Below are positions 15,853-24,421 of a stretch of 64,000 nucleotides of DNA, piece by piece. This DNA is from JAGNKE01 sp965230245 (lineage in GTDB: Bacteria; Pseudomonadota; Alphaproteobacteria; Micavibrionales; Micavibrionaceae). Below the pieces are notes generated by a model that made no database searches, had not been told where the DNA came from, and worked only from the letters and a program-made list of their open reading frames with translations. The translations under genes and the position numbers were made by a program. Each line of letters opens with the position of its first letter. Positions within the stretch are counted from its first letter, which is position 1. The stretch lies in assembly GCA_965230245.1 (NCBI GenBank), contig OZ246000.1:620001-684000 (forward strand), in the 5' to 3' direction.

Positions 15853-18012
15853 TCAAAAACTAAACCCACAAACAACACCCACAGTGGCTTCTTCTTCGGT
15901 ATCATAACCCACACGAATGCCGATATCGGGTTGAATTTTTCCAAGATCAACACGCAAGGACTGTTCGGTATAAACGCCGTATGACTCCAGATCATCGAAA
16001 TCTGTTTGCGTGTAAGCTCCGAAAACATGCCGCAGATTGCTGTACCAATGATCACCCGCAGTATTCATCTCGAGTTCTGTGTAAGCCGTTCCTAAAAACT
16101 GGTTCTCATCCCCCAGCCGTTGAGTCGCATGCAAACCGTTATGCCAAAGCGTGGGACCGCCGAAAGAGACACAATCGGTAAGATCTGTAGAAACTTGTCC
16201 ATGGCCGTCGAAACGGGACATTCCGTCGGCGTATGTATAGGAAAGCCCACTTGTTAAATCGCTGTTCTCAGTAAGACCGACATTGTAAACCGCGCCGGTA
16301 TGCGCAAATAAGTCTTCATCCAGCACTTGATACCCCGCTGTTAAGGTGGGTGTTAAAGTACCTTCACCCAATGAAAAATCTTGACCTGAAAAACGTGCCC
16401 CAAGAATTTCGCCATGCCGCTGCAAATGATCACCGACCCATGGCCGAGGAGTACGAATAATGCCATCCGTATCCCCGTCGACATGCCCCAGCAAACCTAA
16501 ATCCAGCTTGCCCGTGCCCTCAAAACTGTGACGAAAGTATAGCTCGCCTATCGGAGCCTGATCAAAAAGCCCGACATTTACAGCACCCAGACGAAAACCG
16601 TCACCATCTGAGTCAGAGTAAAAACCTGTAGAAATTCGTTCTCCTTCAACATCAAACCCACCTTCAAGCACTGGAATCCTGAGTTGAAAACCGTCTGCCT
16701 TCGCTTCATAATCCAGATCAAGACCTGACTCATCATCTGAATAACTTGCGGGCACAATTTCCGCTCCGCGCTGCTGAGCAACATGACGAGCCAAAAACGC
16801 AGCCTCTCCCTCATTCTGGAGCATCCTGTAATCACCGAGTGTCAACCCCGCCTCCTCTGCGGCGGCCCTATCTTCGAAATGAGACTTTACAACGCGCAAA
16901 TGACTTTCAAGATTCTCACCGCGCTCAGGACTGACGGAGTCAAAAGTTTTCAGTATTTCGCCTAGCCGTTGCGGGTCTTCCAGCAACGCCTCGGCCTTCT
17001 CTTCGGTTGTTATCCCCTCTTTGACTATCGTGCCTAGCATCCATGCCGGGAACCCTGCATCGTCGGAAATATCTCTGGCTTCGGTAATCATAACACCGAT
17101 CGATAAATCCGACGCCAAATCTGCCCGAAGGCCCACAACCTGACCATCTTCAAGGCCGTTCGCCTTTGCCAGATCGGCAACCGGTATATCCTGATCGACC
17201 AGTGCAAGCCCACTATAATTTTCTTCGACGGTTTTCTGTATAAACGCATCTCGATCAAAGGCAGGCGAAGGCTCACCCTTTTTCAAAAAATCGGGAATAA
17301 AAGATTCCACGTAATCCTTCATCTCGCCCGCAGCAACTGCACACGAAAGCTGCATCACGGCCATACGGTAAGGATTAATCGTGCCGTCTTCGTTAAGTTG
17401 ACGATACATTTCCCCGATCGCATTCACGCCGTCTTCATCCTTAAATGCTTTGAGGTCTTCCGTAATTCGTGCCAGCGTGATGCCCTCATCCGGCGTAACG
17501 CCTTCGGGCACGGACATTTCAAAAAGAGACGGTAACGCTGCCCGATCCGGATTCACCGCTGCCTTGAGCGCACCTTGAACGGCCTCACTGTAAGCCCCGT
17601 GAAGAACCGCCTGAACATCTGGAAGATTATCGACATTTGAAAATCCGTTAGCCTCTAAATCATATCCTGGAAAATGGGAATTCTGCGCCTCTGCCAAAGG
17701 CAAAGAATTAACATACCCCATTAACAAAACTGCATCAGCCTGAATAGCGGGGTCATCAGAACTCAGACGCTCCTCTAAAAATGATAAGGACGGATGCTGC
17801 CGTAAGTTAAGCCTCTCTGAAGAATGGAACTGACTTTGTTGCTCCGAGAAATGCTGTTGGATAGACTCAGTTGCTGCGGCTTTTTCATCTTCTGTAGCCG
17901 TTGTACTGACGAGGGTTGCCTTGGCTTCCACCATAGCCGTTTGCAGCGCCAATAAATCAACACTGTTTGGATTTTGTACTGAAATTACACCATCAGGATT
18001 GCCACCCGCCAT
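15853..18012 (-). CDS. Large unknown protein with barrel-like C-terminus
   Basis: A 719-residue protein I do not recognise. There is no N-terminal signal peptide. Residues ~1-430 are acidic and helical in style (many EAL/AAAE stretches). From about residue 440 to the end the sequence changes to short alternating strands with aromatic residues and turns (GFYSDSDGDGF, ELYFRHSF, LTAGYQVLDEDL, TSGLSYTYADG), and the last residue is Phe (VVCGFSF), as in outer-membrane beta-barrels or autotransporter-like domains. The start at 18012 has AGAGGG upstream. It faces the tRNA array with a 32-bp gap. A secreted or surface effector is one possibility; a barrel without Sec signal would be strange, so the assignment stays open. 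Confidence 0.75.
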   Translation of the reverse strand: MAGGNPDGVISVQNPNSVDLLALQTAMVEAKATLVSTTATEDEKAAATESIQQHFSEQQSQFHSSERLNLRQHPSLSFLEERLSSDDPAIQADAVLLMGYVNSLPLAEAQNSHFPGYDLEANGFSNVDNLPDVQAVLHGAYSEAVQGALKAAVNPDRAALPSLFEMSVPEGVTPDEGITLARITEDLKAFKDEDGVNAIGEMYRQLNEDGTINPYRMAVMQLSCAVAAGEMKDYVESFIPDFLKKGEPSPAFDRDAFIQKTVEENYSGLALVDQDIPVADLAKANGLEDGQVVGLRADLASDLSIGVMITEARDISDDAGFPAWMLGTIVKEGITTEEKAEALLEDPQRLGEILKTFDSVSPERGENLESHLRVVKSHFEDRAAAEEAGLTLGDYRMLQNEGEAAFLARHVAQQRGAEIVPASYSDDESGLDLDYEAKADGFQLRIPVLEGGFDVEGERISTGFYSDSDGDGFRLGAVNVGLFDQAPIGELYFRHSFEGTGKLDLGLLGHVDGDTDGIIRTPRPWVGDHLQRHGEILGARFSGQDFSLGEGTLTPTLTAGYQVLDEDLFAHTGAVYNVGLTENSDLTSGLSYTYADGMSRFDGHGQVSTDLTDCVSFGGPTLWHNGLHATQRLGDENQFLGTAYTELEMNTAGDHWYSNLRHVFGAYTQTDFDDLESYGVYTEQSLRVDLGKIQPDIGIRVGYDTEEEATVGVVCGFSF

Positions 18013-18111
18013 GACACCCTCTTGAATTATTGTTCTTTATTATGATTTACATTATACAGTTTCTATAAAAATTGCAAAACCACACCCAAAGCTGGAAACA
18101 GCCAGTGGCCG

Positions 18112-18999
18112 TTATGTTGCCGTTCCTATAGACGGGTCATTCTCAAGAGCAAAAATAATATGCTCCGCCATCCGCTTGGCCGCATCACTCAATTTTTGCT
18201 TATTCTGTAATAAATCCACCTCTATTGGAGCCAAATTCGGCAAACCGCTCTTATCACCGAGTACAGACAACCCGCGCACCTGGGAAATCATCTCTTTTGG
18301 AACGGCTGTAATACCAAGACCTGCCCTCGCAGCCGCAATCCGTCCCGTCATACTGGAACTTGTAAAAACGGCATTCCATTTGATTTTTTTCTTGTCCAGA
18401 GCGTTTGTCATTTTGCTTCGATAAACGCAAGGGTAAGGTGATAAAATCAACGGCACACTTTCCCCTAAGTTAAACGCTTGCTTCTCCAGACCTGCCCAGA
18501 CCAAATACTCACGCCAGACCTTATTACCGTAAATCTTGGTTTTACTATCGCGTTTGATTAGAACAAGATCCAGTTCGCCCTTCTCAAAACGTTCTAACAA
18601 ATTATGTGAAAGATCACAGATCACTTCCAATGCTACAGACGGATGTGATTTAGAAAATTGAACGATCACATCTGGAAGATGGTTTGTGGCAAAAGCCTCC
18701 GGAGCACCCAGCCTGACGGTCCCTGAAATATCCGGCTGTGATATACGCCCAAAAACTTCATCATTCAGGGCAATCATCTGCCGCGCATAAGGCAACAAAA
18801 TTTCCCCGTCTGTCGTGAGAGCAACGGAACGGTTAGTCCTTAGAAACACATCATGGCCTAACAGAGCTTCCAGCTTCTTGATCTGCTGGCTCACAGTTGA
18901 TTGCGTTCTCCCCAATCGCTCCGCTGCATGCGAAAAACTTCCTGCCTCATATATTGTGATAAAGGCTCTCAACAAATCCAAATCGACATTCCTGATCAT
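18112..18999 (-). CDS. LysR-family transcriptional regulator
   Basis: A 295-residue LTTR. The N-terminal winged helix-turn-helix reads LDLLRAFITIYEAGSFSHAAERLGRTQSTVSQQIKKLE (in pieces: SFSHAAERLGRTQSTVSQQ is the recognition region). A type 2 periplasmic-binding-like effector domain follows (VRLGAPEAFATNHLPDVI). DNA-binding cytoplasmic activator or repressor; effector unknown. AGGA stands before the ATG. It is divergent from a 41-codon small ORF at 19213, its most likely direct target because LysR regulators usually control a divergent neighbour. Confidence 0.93.
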   Translation of the reverse strand: MIRNVDLDLLRAFITIYEAGSFSHAAERLGRTQSTVSQQIKKLEALLGHDVFLRTNRSVALTTDGEILLPYARQMIALNDEVFGRISQPDISGTVRLGAPEAFATNHLPDVIVQFSKSHPSVALEVICDLSHNLLERFEKGELDLVLIKRDSKTKIYGNKVWREYLVWAGLEKQAFNLGESVPLILSPYPCVYRSKMTNALDKKKIKWNAVFTSSSMTGRIAAARAGLGITAVPKEMISQVRGLSVLGDKSGLPNLAPIEVDLLQNKQKLSDAAKRMAEHIIFALENDPSIGTAT

Positions 19000-19212
19000 A
19001 AAAATCCTATATTTAAATTATGAATAAGAACACATTTAATAATGTGTATTTACAATAAATCATTTGATACTAGCGCGGATTAACAACACAAAACTCTTAA
19101 AAACAAAGACCTCTTGAATTATTACATATATCAATAATAAACATTATTCTAATTAATTATACAAATCATCAAAAACATTTTATCGTACTTTTATAAACAA
19201 AAGGAAACAGAG

Positions 19213-19338
19213 ATGGAGCAACACATACAGACCATGAGACACACTATGAAAACCCACAATAGACAACAGGAACCTTGCCCGATTTCTGTATGGCTGGATG
19301 AAGGCGGTTGCCACGAAATTGAACACGATTACAGCTAA
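19213..19338 (+). CDS. Small ORF (41 residues), divergent from the LysR gene
   Basis: ATG at 19213 behind AAGGAAACAGAG, a good Shine-Dalgarno, reading 41 codons to TAA at 19336. The peptide has a basic His/Gln/Arg-rich N-terminus and a C-terminal part with two cysteines, CPISVWLDEGGCHEIEHDYS. I do not recognise it. The spacing to the LysR start is 213 bp of very AT-rich DNA. It could be a real small protein or a regulatory leader; codon use alone cannot decide. Confidence 0.45.
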   Translation: MEQHIQTMRHTMKTHNRQQEPCPISVWLDEGGCHEIEHDYS

Positions 19339-19782
19339 CCCACGCAGGAGGTAAACATTAACAGACCCAGAGATGAGCCTTAAAGCTAAAAGCCCTCACT
19401 CTCTAAGCCCTACGTAACAAAACAATGAAAGGAAACTTTTTGGATAAACGTGACACTCAACATAAGAAAACCAAGTTGAATACGGGAAGATTCAAGTAGC
19501 CACTTACCTGAAGCCTAGCACAGAAGATGCGGTAAATATATTTGCAGACACTCACAGTAATGCCTCGAGCCTTATACACAAAAGCTGCAAATGAAAAAAT
19601 ACCGCATCTTTCTATTTTACAATAATTGATCTGCGAGAATAACGACACGACAACATAGCCGCAGTGGTTGTCATTAAAGCGCCTACCGGACAAATAACAC
19701 TCTATGTATACCCCTTATATAGACACCTCTTTGAAGTCCTGTTATGTCTTTAATAACCATCAAGATAACACAAGGATTTCCA
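19339..19782. other. Non-coding or small-ORF region before the coiled-coil operon
   Basis: About 440 bp without a convincing long gene. It holds a near-perfect AGGAGG at 19347-19352 followed only by very short frames (an ATG at 19373 opens 14 codons). A second short frame of 24 codons runs 19425-19499, with an AAAGGAAAC that could instead serve an internal TTG at 19440. The rest, to 19782, shows no clear feature apart from an AAGGA before the start at 19783. Confidence 0.4.
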
Positions 19783-20952
19783 ATGACGACTTCTCTTATG
19801 CAATATCTGGACAAGGCAATCAGCGCACTTGATGAGCTTGGTCTTGTACCCAAACAGCAGGACGACGCACCGGTGTTGGCCCTGATCGAAAGGTTGACCG
19901 TTCTGGATCAGGAAAAAGTCACCCTAATTGCCCGCACCCTCTCACAGGCATCCCTTTTTAATGAAGTCGTGCGCGAGCAAGTCAAGGAAATGGAATACGG
20001 CCAACGCTACAAGGCAATCACCGCCATGTTCGACTCCATACGTGATGACGCAAAAGCCATGGTCGATCAGGTCGAAGACGGAAAAATCGACACCTTCGAA
20101 CGCCTCGCCAATCTCTGGATGAAAACCACACGCGGCGATATCCCCGCCCGCTTTGAAAAAATCAAGGGGACATATCTCGACGTCTCCAAAGATACAAAAG
20201 ACCAGATCCAGAGAGAGCTGATCATTCTGGAGGCATATAAAGATTTCCGCGGCGCGATGAAACAATCGCAAGTTCTGGCACTCGAAGTCCTCGCTGTTGC
20301 GGAGGATCGCGTCAAAACAGCGCGCGAAACATTGGAAACAGCCTCCAAAGCCATCGAAGAGTATAAAGGCGAAGATGCTGCCGAACGCGCAAAACTGGAA
20401 CTCACGCGCGATGAAAAACTCCGCGCTCTTCAGACCGAAGACGCACGCTACCAGATCGCAAAGGATCTCTCCGATAATCTGACCATCGGTTACAACACCT
20501 CCGAAGTCGTTATGGCACGCTTGAACCAGACAACAAGCGCAAAACAACGCGTTTATGCACAATCAATCAGCTTCTTCTCCACAAACGAGACCGTGCTAAC
20601 GGCTCTGTCAGCTTCCTTTACGGGGCTACACGGGTTGCACGAAAGTACTCAAACACTGAACGCGATGAAAGAAGGTGTTGAGAAGTCTCTCGAGACACTC
20701 GCAGAAATCGGAAACGTGGTACAGGAAGAAGCCCTGAAAGCCGGTTACGGCCCGACCGTAAAAGCCGAAGCGGTCAAAAAACTGGTCGATGCGATCGTCG
20801 AATATCAGGAACGCTCAGAAGAAATTGTTGCGGAAATGCGCAAACTGTCGACCGAAAACGCGAAGGAGATTCAGGACGCAGTAGAAGACGGAAAAGCACG
20901 CATGGCGAAACTGGCACAGCGCTCCGCTCAAGCCCCTGCTCTGGCCGCCTGA
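19783..20952 (+). CDS. Coiled-coil protein, first gene of the DUF6384 operon
   Basis: A 389-residue cytoplasmic protein that is almost wholly helical, with long Glu/Lys/Ala heptad-like stretches (VKTARETLETASKAIEEYK, EEYKGEDAAERAKLELTRDEK). There is no signal peptide or membrane segment. I place the start at 19783 because AAGGA lies 7 nt upstream; a frame opening at 19744 has no ribosome site. Downstream come a DUF6384 membrane protein (23 bp gap) and another long coiled-coil protein with overlapping start, so the three are one operon. The style resembles TelA-like proteins found beside DUF6384 genes, but I cannot confirm TelA homology. Confidence 0.75.
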   Translation: MTTSLMQYLDKAISALDELGLVPKQQDDAPVLALIERLTVLDQEKVTLIARTLSQASLFNEVVREQVKEMEYGQRYKAITAMFDSIRDDAKAMVDQVEDGKIDTFERLANLWMKTTRGDIPARFEKIKGTYLDVSKDTKDQIQRELIILEAYKDFRGAMKQSQVLALEVLAVAEDRVKTARETLETASKAIEEYKGEDAAERAKLELTRDEKLRALQTEDARYQIAKDLSDNLTIGYNTSEVVMARLNQTTSAKQRVYAQSISFFSTNETVLTALSASFTGLHGLHESTQTLNAMKEGVEKSLETLAEIGNVVQEEALKAGYGPTVKAEAVKKLVDAIVEYQERSEEIVAEMRKLSTENAKEIQDAVEDGKARMAKLAQRSAQAPALAA

Positions 20953-20975
20953 CCTAGCATAAAATCCGGGGACAA

Positions 20976-21410
20976 ATGACCGAGAAAGCATCGGACCAAA
21001 CCATGGACGAAGTAATGTTGGCGATGGACATCGTCGACACGCTTCGCCGTGACAACCGGATTGTCCAGCGGGAACTATCTGCAGAAATGCAGGAAGAAAC
21101 CCTGCTTAACCGCTTGAAGGAAATTTACGGCAAACAAGGCATCGAAGTCCCGGATGAAATACTAAAAGAAGGCATACAGGCATTACGGGAAGATCGCTTT
21201 ATCTATAAACCGACCCCGCCGTCACTCTCACGCTTCCTTGCTACCATATATGTCAAAAGATCAAAATGGGTCAGACCGCTCATAACAGTGTCTTTCATCA
21301 TAGTTTTGACAATCATCCTGATATTCACATGGCCCAAGATGAACGCAAAAGATAACGCTGCCGCCTTATCAGAACAAAACAAAATGCAGAACACAGAAGG
21401 TATTTACTGA
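20976..21410 (+). CDS. DUF6384-family single-pass membrane protein
   Basis: 144 residues. The N-terminal MDEVMLAMDIVDTLRRDN, the central LKEIYGKQGIEVPDEILKEG and the RFIYKPTPPS block are what I associate with the DUF6384 family. One strong membrane segment (about residues 100-119, ITVSFIIVLTIILIF) is followed by a short polar tail. Orientation would leave the helical domain in the cytoplasm. Function unknown. It lies between two coiled-coil genes; its stop codon overlaps the start of the next gene (TGATG), indicating coupled translation. Confidence 0.8.
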   Translation: MTEKASDQTMDEVMLAMDIVDTLRRDNRIVQRELSAEMQEETLLNRLKEIYGKQGIEVPDEILKEGIQALREDRFIYKPTPPSLSRFLATIYVKRSKWVRPLITVSFIIVLTIILIFTWPKMNAKDNAAALSEQNKMQNTEGIY

Positions 21411-22714
21411 TGGGACGCCGCGGCCATAAAGTCTTATGGGATATGGATAATCGGGCCGAACGCATCCGCGGCGATATCCGTGAACTAAATTACAAAATTT
21501 CTGAGACACAAAAAAAACTGGAAGCCCTGCAAAGAGAAGAAGCCGAAACTTACATGGCTCTGGCCGAAGTCCGGATGGAATTGCTCGACGATCCGAAAGT
21601 CAAGACACAGCTCAGCCACGCTGAAAAAGCGGCAACGGATGCCATCTCGGCAAGACAGGACACTCGCTCCTCTTTAAATACTGAGTTGACCGAAAATCAG
21701 GAAAAGCAAAAAGAGCTGGAAACGCAGCGAAACAAAATCGTCACAGAAATCGAAGATGATTATATAAAAGTCAAAAAGGCCGAAAAAGCGGTAGAGGACA
21801 AACTCGAAAACGACGTCACGTATCTAAAATTCGATGAAGACATCAAAAACATCGAAGGTCAGATCATCCGCGTCGAACAAAAAATCCTTCTCGCCCGCGA
21901 AGATTATCAGGAAAAATCAAAGTCATACTATGCCGACCCGCTATTTCTATACCTGAAGCAGCGCCAATACGGAACATACGCGTATAAGGCTATGCCCTTC
22001 TTCAGAATGGCCGATGACTGGGTTGCAAACGTCGCAAATTATGAAACCGCCAGACGCGACTTTGCCATGCTGCATTCCATACCCGGAAAACTCCTCCAGC
22101 ATAAACAGCTGCTTGAAAAGAAAATTGAACCGATTGAAGAGGATAAAAAATCTTACAAGCACGAGCAGTTCAAAAAAGACGGCGTCGACAAAATCCAGCA
22201 GGAGTATCTCGATAATCAAAAGCGCCTTGATGAGATCGACGTAAAACTCGAAGAGTTGGAGAACAAACACGCCGCAATCCTGAAAAAGAAAACCGAATTC
22301 TCAGGACAAGTTGACGATTATTATTCTGACGCGATGTCCACATTGCAAAGCCTTTACAAAACCAAAAGCCTGACAAACCTCAAACGCTACGCCGCAATGA
22401 CGGCCACACCCGACGACGACAGCCTCGTGACACGCCTCTTCGAAACAGAGGACAGCATCTCGCATTATAAAGAGAAACTATCCTCTTATAATTACAGTCT
22501 GGAGCAGCAAAACAAACAACTTGAAAAACTGCAGGAAGCCCGCAAAACTTTTAAGAAAAAACGCTATGATGTCAGAAAAACAGACTTTGAAGACGGCCAC
22601 ATCTTCAACACCCTTTTGGGAGAATTTCTGGCTGGTCTCCTTTCTAATCGCCGCTTCTGGCGCTCTGTCGGCTACATGATCGGTGAAGTCCTCGACGAAC
22701 TCGACCTAGATTAG
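21410..22714 (+). CDS. Long coiled-coil protein, last gene of the DUF6384 operon
   Basis: 434 residues, nearly all charged helix: repeated Glu/Lys/Gln heptads between residues ~15 and 150, a less charged segment around YAYKAMPFFRMADDWVANV, a second coiled coil at ~230-300, and a final hydrophobic part near FLAGLLSNRRFWRSVGYMIGEVLDE. No signal peptide and no motif I can name. It probably forms a complex with its two operon partners, with the middle membrane protein as anchor; this is inference from operon structure. Confidence 0.7.
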   Translation: MGRRGHKVLWDMDNRAERIRGDIRELNYKISETQKKLEALQREEAETYMALAEVRMELLDDPKVKTQLSHAEKAATDAISARQDTRSSLNTELTENQEKQKELETQRNKIVTEIEDDYIKVKKAEKAVEDKLENDVTYLKFDEDIKNIEGQIIRVEQKILLAREDYQEKSKSYYADPLFLYLKQRQYGTYAYKAMPFFRMADDWVANVANYETARRDFAMLHSIPGKLLQHKQLLEKKIEPIEEDKKSYKHEQFKKDGVDKIQQEYLDNQKRLDEIDVKLEELENKHAAILKKKTEFSGQVDDYYSDAMSTLQSLYKTKSLTNLKRYAAMTATPDDDSLVTRLFETEDSISHYKEKLSSYNYSLEQQNKQLEKLQEARKTFKKKRYDVRKTDFEDGHIFNTLLGEFLAGLLSNRRFWRSVGYMIGEVLDELDLD

Positions 22715-22875
22715 GGTGGATCACAAATCTACTCACTAAAGACAGCAAAAATCCTGCCAAATTGAAGAGAAACAAGAAATAAGATAAAATGGGGAAAAAT
22801 TCACAGGGAATTGCGAACCGCGTTCTCTTCTTCTATTAAATTTATTGCCGTAATTCTTGTCAGGGCTTAATTCTC

Positions 22876-23391
22876 ATGAATACTGCGCAATTTTCAAAAA
22901 ACAAAAATATGCTACTTGTGGCACTGACAGTGTGCATAGGGGCTTGCTCGTCTGGTCATTCGGGTGCGTCATTTTCATCTGGCGCATATGCCGATGCCTA
23001 CGCAATAAAAGAACCGATTCAATGCGTCCCATACGCAAGAAAAGTCTCCGGAATTCCAATCTACGGTGATGCGCACACATGGTGGTATCAGGCCGCAAAT
23101 AAATACGCCCGCGGCAATCGTCCGCAGGAAGGCGCGGTGCTTGTCCTAAGCAAATCCAACCGCCTGAGATATGGCCACCTCGCTGTCGTAAAAAGAGTCG
23201 TTGGCCCGCGCGATATCGATATAACGCACAGCAACTGGGGCAGCGACCGAAAAACACGCAGCGTCGTTTACAATTCCATGCGCGTCCGTGACATTTCCCC
23301 GAACAACGATTGGACAAGATTAAAATTCTGGAACGCCTACACCAATGCCTTCGGCTCGCCCTACCCTGCGCATGGCTTCATATATAAATAG
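22876..23391 (+). CDS. CHAP-domain lipoprotein (peptidoglycan amidase/endopeptidase)
   Basis: 171 residues. The N-terminus is a lipoprotein signal ending in IGAC, so the protein should be lipid-anchored. The CHAP domain has its nucleophile in IQCVPYAR, the histidine in RYGHLAVV and the third residue in THSNWG, so the Cys-His-Asn triad is intact. CHAP enzymes cleave peptide bonds in peptidoglycan. Not clearly operonic; 161 bp after the coiled-coil operon and 79 bp before the ABC exporter. Confidence 0.88.
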   Translation: MNTAQFSKNKNMLLVALTVCIGACSSGHSGASFSSGAYADAYAIKEPIQCVPYARKVSGIPIYGDAHTWWYQAANKYARGNRPQEGAVLVLSKSNRLRYGHLAVVKRVVGPRDIDITHSNWGSDRKTRSVVYNSMRVRDISPNNDWTRLKFWNAYTNAFGSPYPAHGFIYK

Positions 23392-23470
23392 GCATAAAAA
23401 CCAAACTTCAAATAGAACCTCATAAATTTCTCTGCTAGGCTACCTGAGCAAAATTTAGGGAAACGGCACT

Positions 23471-24421
23471 ATGAGCATAATCTCCGTTAAAAATCTCGAC
23501 TTCGAATACTCCGGCAAAGAAGTCCTGCACAACGTCTCGTTTAATATAGAAGAAGGTAGTGTCGTCGCTCTTGTCGGCCCGAACGGTGCTGGCAAAACAA
23601 CCCTGATGCGCTGTATCGCAGCCCTAGAAAAACCCATGGCCGGAAAAATAACCGTCGACGGCATAGACGTCGCCGAAAACCCTCGCAGTGTCCACCGTAA
23701 AATGGGCTATCTCTCCGATTTTTTTGGCCTGTATAACCGCCTCACCTGTTACCAATGCATCAAATATACCGCATGGTGCCAGAACATCCCCACAGATGAA
23801 CTCGAAAAGCGCATACAAGAAGTCGTTGAAATCACTGACCTTAAAGATTACGTCGAGAAAAAAGCCGGAACTCTCTCCCGTGGATACCGCCAAAGACTCG
23901 GCGTTGCTCTCTCGCTCATTCATCGCCCCAAACTCTTGCTTCTGGACGAACCCGCATCAGGAATGGATCCTGAAGCCCGTGTCAAACTCTCAACACTTTT
24001 CCACCGCCTGAAAGCGGAAGGCATGACGATAATCGTCTCCTCTCATATCCTTGCTGAGCTCGAAGACTACTGCACCGATATGCTGGTTCTGCGTGATGGT
24101 CGTATCGTTGATCACGTCACACTTGACGAACACGAAGAACAAACAATGCTGAATCTTACAATTACAGCTTTGGCAATAACCGAAGAACATGTCGAAGTGC
24201 TAAAGGCACAGGAAAACATCACGGATATGAAAGCTAAAGGCGCGCAAGTGGAATGCATTTTCACCGGTAATGAGATGGAACAAGCCCTTCTCCTAAAAAA
24301 CCTGATCGAAAAAGGCGTTCCCGTCACAGGATTCAAAACGAGCAAAAAAACCCTCCAGAAAGCATATATGGAATTGGCAGAAAACGGACAAGAAACCATG
24401 GAAAAGGATGAGCGCGCATGA
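23471..24421 (+). CDS. ABC exporter ATP-binding protein
   Basis: 316 residues with Walker A GPNGAGKTT, a modified signature LSRGYRQRLGVAL, Walker B LLLLDEPASGMD and switch His in SSHILAELE. The extra C-terminal ~90 residues (after HVTLDEHEEQ) are typical of ABC-2-type exporters such as the GldA/CcmA/NatA group. Its stop overlaps the permease start (ATGA), so the two subunits are translationally coupled. The cargo is unknown. Confidence 0.9.
   Translation: MSIISVKNLDFEYSGKEVLHNVSFNIEEGSVVALVGPNGAGKTTLMRCIAALEKPMAGKITVDGIDVAENPRSVHRKMGYLSDFFGLYNRLTCYQCIKYTAWCQNIPTDELEKRIQEVVEITDLKDYVEKKAGTLSRGYRQRLGVALSLIHRPKLLLLDEPASGMDPEARVKLSTLFHRLKAEGMTIIVSSHILAELEDYCTDMLVLRDGRIVDHVTLDEHEEQTMLNLTITALAITEEHVEVLKAQENITDMKAKGAQVECIFTGNEMEQALLLKNLIEKGVPVTGFKTSKKTLQKAYMELAENGQETMEKDERA

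Noticed and set aside
19457..19693. 78-residue minus-strand ORF
   Set aside because: Cys/Tyr/Phe-rich nonsense composition and no ribosome site.
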